DNA of 64,000 bases, from positions 310,001-374,000 of the forward strand of contig LODT01000037.1 in NCBI GenBank assembly GCA_001606155.1, written 5' to 3'. The stretch is from Tieghemostelium lacteum. Its lineage: Eukaryota > Evosea > Eumycetozoa > Dictyosteliales > Raperosteliaceae. The translations under genes and the position numbers were made by a program. Every line of letters starts with the position of its first letter. The stretch's first letter is position 1. This document shows positions 58,101 through 64,000 of the stretch, one piece after another. The notes below the pieces were generated by a model. It made no database searches. It saw only the letters and a program-made list of their open reading frames with translations, and was not told the DNA's origin.

Positions 58101-59439
58101 ATACAAAAGTAGTTCTCATTACATTATTCAATGAACTGTATGATATCATACCATTTGGATATCTAATTGGGTCATATAATCTAAAATCTTGAATTTTCTT
58201 AATAATGTAAAAGTCATAGTAACCTTTGATATCAACTGAGTATTCATAGAGTGTTGTTGAGTTTACTGTGTTTTCAGTTCCACTGACAAACTCTAAAGGG
58301 TTTTGTAGAGGATAATCTGGGAAAGGGTAAGTAGCTTGAATTGGAGTTTCAATAAAACCATTTGATGCTATAGAAGTAGTGAAATTAACTATTGTTATTA
58401 AATCAACTGATGTAAAGTAAGTGTACAATAACATGGTTATATCATTTTGATTACCTAATACCATTTCGGAAATTGTAGAGTATTCCATATCAACAGCTGT
58501 ATATTTCTGCATTGTTGAGCTAACATAATGACCTCCTTGTCCGCCTACAGTAGGAAGAAAATAATGACTTTTATATGCTACATTAGGAACTTCACTATCC
58601 GAATATGACAAGGACGAATAAGAAAGTGGTGTAGGCTCTTTTAAATGAAAATGTTAATATGTATGAAAGAATAGAGTGTCAAATGACAACTTACCATTCT
58701 TAATAAATGAATCAATGTAAAAGGATTGAGCTAAACCAGTTCTAATTGTAATGTTTAATGGTGGTATAACATATGAATACACATTTTCAAGATGACATTT
58801 AATAGCCATTATATCAAAACCATAAACTTTAAATGTACATAAATAAGGAATATTGAATGATACTATGCCTTCACCATCAAGCTGGAACTTTTTCTTTAGA
58901 TTGAATCTCAAGTGAGTGTAATAGAAGGATCCTGAGTTTAACCATTGTACATCATTCAAGATTTGCAATGGAGGTATTTTCTGACAATCATAACTAACAA
59001 TTCCATTTTTTATGTCTACACCAAACATGGTCAGTTGTATTGTATCTTTGTATCTGATACCAATTTGCAATCCCAAAGAGCCAACAGTATGATTACCAAC
59101 ATCACCTATTTGAACTTCAAAGTTAAGTACACCAGTTTCTATAGATGGTCCAATAGCAGCTCCATCAAATGCCATATCACCTTGTTCATCTTCTACATGT
59201 ATCTGCCACTTAAAATAGCAAAAATCATCTTGATCAGCATACACTTCATTTGAACCATATGGTGTCAAAACCTCTTTCAAAATATATGAATCTAATGATC
59301 ATTTATAATTTTTATAAAAAATTAGAAAATTAAATTTGGGATATTTATAAAATAATATGAAATTAGGTAACATACTAGATAAATTAATACATAATAATAA
59401 AAGAATAAATAAAAATAAATAATTTTTAATATTAATCAT
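55135..59439 (-). CDS. EGF/TIG membrane protein of the ComC-like type, paralogue B (four exons)
   Basis: Exons 59439-59376, 59291-58695, 58637-57663 and 57599-55135 join in phase to 1366 residues; introns of 84, 57 and 63 bases with GTATGT or GTAAGT donors. Exon 1 codes a signal peptide (MINIKNYLFLFILLLLCINL). The ectodomain is beta-rich and glycosylated, with a TIG-like unit (ITSVLPIDEDGELTIIGHNF), an EGF-like module (CGGPTNGLCTSFGCKC), a C-terminal ectodomain, LDPDFSVLLDT, and a membrane segment (LAGIIIGCIGFGLIVAISVV) with a Lys/Gln-rich tail. Same plan as paralogue A and tail to tail with it, but with more introns. Likely a surface receptor or adhesion protein. Confidence 0.88.
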
Positions 59440-59836
59440 TGTTTAATGATAAAAATTTAAAAATAAAGGGATATTAAAAAACTTAATACAAGTGGAATTC
59501 GAATTTAATAACTTTTCGGGATTATTATAATAATTTAAATGATTATATTTTTATAAAAATATCTGAATTGATTGTTCAATTTAGTTAAAAAAAACACAAA
59601 AAGATATTATCTCAAATTTTTTTTCCTTTGTGTAAAAAAATTAAAGATATCATAATCTCAACTATTCCCACAAATTGATTAATATTATATCATTTATATA
59701 TTCAAATAATAGTAATCAATTCAAAATTGTGTTTTTTTTTATTTTTTTTATTTTTTTTTTGATGAAACTAAACAAGAGATATAATGAATGAAATCTTACT
59801 TGAAAAATATATTAAAAAACTATAATTGAACCTATA
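59440..59836. other. Divergent promoter region
   Basis: About 400 A/T-rich bases with long T runs (59,730-59,760) between divergent genes; no gene seen. Confidence 0.55.
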
Positions 59837-61882
59837 ATGAAGATAAATATCGATTTTTTAAAATTAATAATATTAGGTTCCAATTATGAGGAAACAGAAA
59901 CAAAAGAAAAGCAACAGAATGATAATAATAGTAATAGTGTAGACAATAGCACTACAACTAATACATCTCCTCCTCCTACTACACAAATCAATGGTATTGG
60001 TAGTATAATTAAAAACCATACCAATAACAATATAACGCAACCATCACCACAAAAACAACAACCGCCATCAACAAATATTATAACAGATACAAATAATGGT
60101 ATACCAATGATTGTAACTAGCAAATTGGTACCTCTATCAGACTCATTTTCACCATCACCAAGCTCATCCATTTTAACATCTTGTTCACCAATTACATTTT
60201 CACCAATAGTATTTAGTCATTTAAATCAATCACTAAATAATAGTTTAGATTTCTCAACTGATCAAGATTTTTCACCACCTATTACAACAAAACATAACCA
60301 TTCTATATCTAGTATCAATAGTAATATAACCTCTACATCTACACCTATACCACAAATTGTGGTACCTAATAACAGTAATACCATCCCTTCAACGATAATG
60401 GTGAATAACAACAATAATAGCAGTACTACAACTACAACCACTACAACATCTAGTAATGGAAATTATAAAACATTAAAAAAGTCATCTAAAAGGCCACCAA
60501 ATCATCATCATAAACATAAACAGAGAACCTTATTTGAGAAACTTTATACAGAGTCTGGATTCAATTCTATAAAGTCATGGTATGAAAAGAATACTGCCAA
60601 TAATAATTTTATCATTGGTGAATCTCAATTTGTACTTTTATTAAGGTATCTGACGGACCTACACAGTTACCAGATTCTAAATTTATTTGATTCATTAGAT
60701 AAAGATGATATAGGTTGTATTGGTTTTGAAGAATTCTTTCTATTAATTGCACTTTTGGCAGCAAAAGAGTGTGGTCAAACTACTAAATTCCTCTACCAAC
60801 ACTCTAGAGTAATGTTTGAAATTGTCTCTGGTGTGCCACTTCAAAATAGTAAAAATATTCAACCAAATAATAATAATAATAATAATAATAATAGAGGAAT
60901 CAACAATAGTAACAACAATAATAATATAGAAAAAGATCAATATAGTATAGATGATATCTATATAAACTTTGATAAATTTTGTAAATTTGGTAATATCATT
61001 GGATTGGCAAGTGACTATCTATTATCTTATCTAGAAAGGTTTAATACTGTCATTTTTGATAAGATCAATTTTGAAATGTTCTTGCTATTCTATTTTGTAA
61101 TATTAGATGAATTTGATAGATCATCAAGTTCCTTTCATAAAATACTATACTTTGATCCTGATAACCTTCTATATGATGGATTAACTCCCACATCACCAAT
61201 TACTAAAAGTAATAGTAATAATAATTTAAATAATAATAATAATAATGTAAAATCACCTACCTCACCCACAATATCAACTTCATCAAATAGTAAAAATAGC
61301 CCTTCAACAACAACTTGGCAAAAACCAAAGACAAGTCATCACCAATCTTTACAGCATCCAATAGCACCATTACAGACCTCTACACAATCTACTATTGTCA
61401 GTAGCAGTAGTGGGAGTGGGAGTGGAAGTGGAAGTGTAACTAAACAAACACCAATTCACAAAGTACCATCAACATCATCCATACAAAGTCTTTCTAAACA
61501 CACCAATGTATTTCCAGGTAACGGTGGTCATATACCGTCTCATAGGACAGTTAGTAACCCTGGTACCAGTAGTAGTGGTAGTACTATAAATAGTGGTATA
61601 ACATCCATACCATTGACACTACCAAACCAAATACACGACATTGAAGATTTAAATTATTTTATAGACTCATTGAAATTGGATCTGCAGGGTAAACAATACA
61701 TTAAAGACCAATTTAAAAGCCACAATATATTAAATTTAGAAATCCTAAAACACACAGATTTGTTAGACCTACAACAAATTATTAAGAAATCCACACCTAG
61801 AAAAGCACTATTCAAAGCACTACACGATCCAAAATCTGTTTTGAGGAATTCTAAAAAGATGATATCTATTTTTAATAAATAA
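59837..61882 (+). CDS. EF-hand-like protein with SAM-like C-terminus and long disordered linkers
   Basis: 681 residues, intronless. Residues 1-225 are disordered (Asn, Ser, Thr, Pro runs) ending in a His/Lys patch (PPNHHHKHKQ). A folded core (about 230-330) has an EF-hand helix-loop-helix, FDSLDKDDIGCIGFEEFFLL, with Asp, Asp, Gly, Ile and Glu in calcium-loop places, then more helices to about 440 interrupted by an Asn run. A second disordered Ser/Gly stretch leads to a C-terminal 75 residues (IEDLNYFIDSLKLDLQGKQY; HTDLLDLQQIIKKSTPRKAL) shaped like a SAM domain. EF-hand plus SAM suggests a calcium-responsive scaffold; the exact family is not recognised. Confidence 0.8.
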   Translation: MKINIDFLKLIILGSNYEETETKEKQQNDNNSNSVDNSTTTNTSPPPTTQINGIGSIIKNHTNNNITQPSPQKQQPPSTNIITDTNNGIPMIVTSKLVPLSDSFSPSPSSSILTSCSPITFSPIVFSHLNQSLNNSLDFSTDQDFSPPITTKHNHSISSINSNITSTSTPIPQIVVPNNSNTIPSTIMVNNNNNSSTTTTTTTTSSNGNYKTLKKSSKRPPNHHHKHKQRTLFEKLYTESGFNSIKSWYEKNTANNNFIIGESQFVLLLRYLTDLHSYQILNLFDSLDKDDIGCIGFEEFFLLIALLAAKECGQTTKFLYQHSRVMFEIVSGVPLQNSKNIQPNNNNNNNNNRGINNSNNNNNIEKDQYSIDDIYINFDKFCKFGNIIGLASDYLLSYLERFNTVIFDKINFEMFLLFYFVILDEFDRSSSSFHKILYFDPDNLLYDGLTPTSPITKSNSNNNLNNNNNNVKSPTSPTISTSSNSKNSPSTTTWQKPKTSHHQSLQHPIAPLQTSTQSTIVSSSSGSGSGSGSVTKQTPIHKVPSTSSIQSLSKHTNVFPGNGGHIPSHRTVSNPGTSSSGSTINSGITSIPLTLPNQIHDIEDLNYFIDSLKLDLQGKQYIKDQFKSHNILNLEILKHTDLLDLQQIIKKSTPRKALFKALHDPKSVLRNSKKMISIFNK

Positions 61883-62086
61883 AATGATATGTATTAAAGT
61901 AGAATATTGCTCTATTATTATAATTATTTATCAATTTGATAAATTTAATTTTCATTAACACCAATATCGTATTTGGTGATTTTATTTTCAAATAAATGGT
62001 TATGTACAAGGTTGGGGAAATTCAATAATAATTTTCTTTATTTAAGAAAATCATGGCTGTGGGTATTAACAATGTTGTGGAGGGGG
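61883..62086. other. 3' flank, no gene seen
   Basis: Short A/T-rich stretch between convergent genes. Confidence 0.5.
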
Positions 62087-62260
62087 TTATTTCCTAAAGG
62101 ATAAAATACCTTTAAAAGGATCAGGTTTGGATTGATTAGGTTGTTTGGAAGTTGAAACTTTTCCTACTGTAAAAAATAAAGTTAGAAAAAATTATTATAT
62201 GAATTATCTATTATTAAAATAAAATTTACCACTAGGTTTCGTAGTTAATATAATTTTCAT
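62087..62260 (-). CDS. Possible 36-residue small protein, two exons
   Basis: ATG at 62260 codes MKIILTTKPS, then a GTAAAT..TTACAG intron (62,167-62,229), then VGKVSTSKQPNQSKPDPFKG and ILSFRK to a TAA at 62,087. Phases agree (111 coding bases). Basic, hydrophilic, no signal peptide. Good donor and T-rich acceptor on a stretch with no competing gene support it; the size makes it uncertain. Family unknown. Confidence 0.4.
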
Positions 62261-62434
62261 TTAATTAAATAATGTGTATGAAAATGAAAAATCGCTAAGA
62301 CTTAATTTACATTTTTAAGTAAAAAGATATTTTTTTCTCCCTCGCAAATCTTGAAAAGTTCTCCTTTATAAAAAAATATAAGAAATTTTCTAAATATTTA
62401 GGAATGGAATTCATCTTTTGTTTACAGAAAAAAC

Positions 62435-62923
62435 ATGTTTTTTTGGATTCCACTCTCACCATCGAAGAACACCTTAATTAAAAGAATATTTCTTAATATT
62501 AAAGTTCCTTGGGAAATCTTACAACTTTCATTTTTAACAAATCAAACGAAAATTTACAATTTTGTAACAACTATAGAAAAAATCTCTATTGGAACGTATA
62601 AGAGAATTAGAAGAACACAGGATAATAAAATCAAAGAACAGGATAATAAAATAAAAAAACAGGATGTCAAAATAGGTGAGCAGAATGATAAAATCAATGA
62701 ACAAAATGATAAAATCAGTGCACAGAACCACAGAATAGGACAACAGAATATTAAGATAAAAAAACAAGACTCCATTCTAAGCGATCTTACAAAAAGAATG
62801 GATGGCTTTATCGAAACTGTTAAAACCACAACAAACGAAAATACCAATCTCCGTGCAGAAATGGACAAAGATTTTTTATTGTATTTTGTTTTGTTTACAA
62901 AAATCACACACAGCAGCTGTTGA
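62435..62923 (+). CDS. Coiled-coil protein with seven-residue repeats
   Basis: 162 residues from an ATG that follows a TTTACAG acceptor-like site. The first 60 residues are mixed (PWEILQLSFLTNQTKIYNFV). Then come about seven heptads of the form D/N-x-K-I-x-x-Q (DNKIKEQ, DVKIGEQ, NDKINEQ), a classic parallel coiled coil with Ile and Asn in the core, then ILSDLTKRMDGFIETV. The last 20 residues lose the pattern and overlap, tail to tail, a minus-strand frame, so the 3' end may be altered. Function unknown; compare the coiled-coil gene at 37,129. Confidence 0.5.
   Translation: MFFWIPLSPSKNTLIKRIFLNIKVPWEILQLSFLTNQTKIYNFVTTIEKISIGTYKRIRRTQDNKIKEQDNKIKKQDVKIGEQNDKINEQNDKISAQNHRIGQQNIKIKKQDSILSDLTKRMDGFIETVKTTTNENTNLRAEMDKDFLLYFVLFTKITHSSC
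62618..62770 (+). repeat. Degenerate 21-bp tandem repeat coding heptads
   Basis: About seven units of CAGGATAATAAAATCAAAGA type, each coding one heptad of the coiled-coil protein; the units have drifted more than those at 37,341. Confidence 0.8.
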
Positions 62924-63160
62924 AGATATGATCTAAAACCTTTGCTTGCTGTGGAGCACCTCTCTTAGCTCCAATACTTTTATATTCCTCAGAGAATTGA
63001 TCCCATGTATAAGTATCTCCACCTTTATTGTTTATCTCTGGTAGCATATAGTGCTCTAGGTAATATTTGAACACAGATGTGAGGTTTACTTTCTGAGTAT
63101 TTTTTATAGAGTTATGGACAAAATAGATATAATTGAGGGTTTTCAAAAAAAATAATTTAT
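62904..63160 (-). pseudogene. Possible C-terminal gene fragment
   Basis: A minus-strand frame reads FKYYLEHYMLPEINNKGGDT, DQFSEEYKSIGAKRGAPQQA and ends KVLDHIFNSCCV. It looks coding but has no start; its N-terminal continuation is only the antisense of the Gln tract of the next gene. Could be the last exon of a gene with unseen upstream exons, or a relic. Confidence 0.3.
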
Positions 63161-63175
63161 ATTCATTATTTTTAT

Positions 63176-63850
63176 ATGTCAGGGAAAAATGATAGAAAAC
63201 CAGTACAACAAACTTTGGTACCCCAACAACAACAACAACAACAAACTCTGGGAATGATTCAACCAAATCAAACCATAAGCGTTACATTTGATCTTAATGC
63301 TTTAATTAACGCTGAAAGGGAAAGAGAATTTCGATATGAAAAACTACTAGAAGAATTTGCAAAAGATATTGCTATCTTAAAATCACAAATTGTATCCTTG
63401 GAAAATAAACTCAAACAAGCAACTGATGATTTGGAGAATCTTAAACCCAAACCAGAAATGTTAGTTTTAGGGGAATTGGCAAGACAATATGAAAAAGCAG
63501 TGTGTAGAGCAATCTTCGGATATAACACAAGAATTTTTACTTTACAAGGCATGGATTCTCGTGTTATCGGAAAACCTGAATTATCAACAAAATGGGCAGA
63601 AGAAAAGGCAAAGATTAATTGGGATGAAGATTTGGAAATCACCATAAAAATATTAAAGGAGAATCGATTACCATTCAGTCACCCATTGGTCACCGCCGAT
63701 AACGAACCCATAACTAAAGAATATATCAAAACTATTGCAAAAAAACATATTACTAATAAGGACCCAGGCTTCGAACAAACCCTTAGTGACATAAATAGAT
63801 TATTGGGAGCTTTAGAGAACCATAACAAAAATACATTATTTAAAAATTAG
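63176..63850 (+). CDS. Hypothetical coiled-coil protein
   Basis: 224 residues from ATG 63176. A Gln run (about 19-25) and a TISVTFDLNALINAERERE segment lead into a coiled coil (about 52-95: LLEEFAKDIAILKSQIVSLE, KLKQATDDLENLK). A helical C-terminal domain follows (ELARQYEKAVCRAIFG; KWAEEKAKINWDEDLEITIK; NRLPFSHPLVTADNEPITKE). Intronless, complete with TAG stop. I do not recognise it. It resembles lineage-restricted dictyostelid families found in accessory stretches; DNA- or RNA-bound roles would be guesswork. Confidence 0.6.
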   Translation: MSGKNDRKPVQQTLVPQQQQQQQTLGMIQPNQTISVTFDLNALINAEREREFRYEKLLEEFAKDIAILKSQIVSLENKLKQATDDLENLKPKPEMLVLGELARQYEKAVCRAIFGYNTRIFTLQGMDSRVIGKPELSTKWAEEKAKINWDEDLEITIKILKENRLPFSHPLVTADNEPITKEYIKTIAKKHITNKDPGFEQTLSDINRLLGALENHNKNTLFKN

Positions 63851-64000
63851 GTTTTTGTATTCAAAACAAGGTTCGTGAATTAGAAAACATTTTTATTATT
63901 CAAATACCTGGCAGGCACTTTATGGCTCTATTTAATGTACATAAATAAACATCAGATCCAACTCCTACCTGTTAGGGTATCCTATTGGTACGCCTTTAAC
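63851..64000. other. Right edge of window
   Basis: No gene seen. The last 60 bases are less A/T-rich than usual spacer and could belong to a repeat or gene beyond the window. Confidence 0.4.

Noticed and set aside
1-64000. tRNA, rRNA or CRISPR loci
   Set aside because: No clear tRNA A/B-box pair, rRNA segment or spaced repeat array was seen by eye; a covariance-model scan would be needed to exclude tRNAs fully.

Overview
The window looks like nuclear DNA of a social amoeba (dictyostelid). It is very AT-rich, with intergenic stretches close to pure A/T. Introns are short (about 55-105 bases), GT..AG and A/T-rich. Coding tracts run to poly-Asn, poly-Gln, poly-Ser and acidic repeats, and the families are typical of these amoebae (large EGF/TIG membrane proteins, tetraspanin, ABC half transporter). 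Species is not resolved. All calls come from reading the sequence; no searches were run. Splice joins were chosen by GT/AG signals plus preserved reading phase.

Layout. 0-2 kb: the 3' part of an unrecognised large gene that enters from the left edge. 2.2-7.5 kb: a tandem array of four secreted, zinc-dependent deaminase-like genes, the most striking cluster here. 7.7-12.3 kb: DNA topoisomerase II on the minus strand, divergent from a disordered acidic protein. 14-21 kb: an FCP/SCP-like phosphatase, an ABC-2 type half transporter and a secreted metallopeptidase with a HELGHxxGxxH zinc site. 20.8-22.5 kb: a graveyard holding an RCC1-repeat fragment, a SAP-like fragment, a short Ty3/gypsy-like reverse transcriptase fossil and one copy of a 72-bp repeat. 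22.5-27.3 kb: a three-exon helical protein and a seven-TM protein. 28-34.5 kb: a UBR1-family N-recognin.

34.6-39.6 kb is a second accessory or decayed stretch. It holds SAP-like and other gene relics, a 65-bp direct repeat, a two-exon coiled-coil gene with 21-bp tandem repeats, and a TrmN6-like methyltransferase relic. 39.6-48 kb is housekeeping and signalling: fibrillarin, a zinc-ribbon/SH3 protein, ribosomal protein eL42, a tetraspanin and an ASC-1/TRIP4-like protein. The last of these carries a glycoside-hydrolase-84-like C-terminus in place of the usual ASCH domain. 48-59.4 kb: two convergent paralogous EGF/TIG-like adhesion proteins enclose a small SAM-like protein and a P-loop NTPase with a possible nuclease-like tail. 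59.8-64 kb: an EF-hand/SAM-like protein, a tiny two-exon gene, and coiled-coil proteins of unknown role.

Working together: topoisomerase II, fibrillarin, eL42, UBR1 and the ASC-1 relative are core nuclear, translation and quality-control functions. The deaminases, metallopeptidase, ABC transporter, tetraspanin and EGF/TIG proteins act at or outside the cell surface. The relic-rich stretches (20.8-22.5, 34.6-39.3 and probably 62.4-64 kb) look like insertion and decay zones between them.
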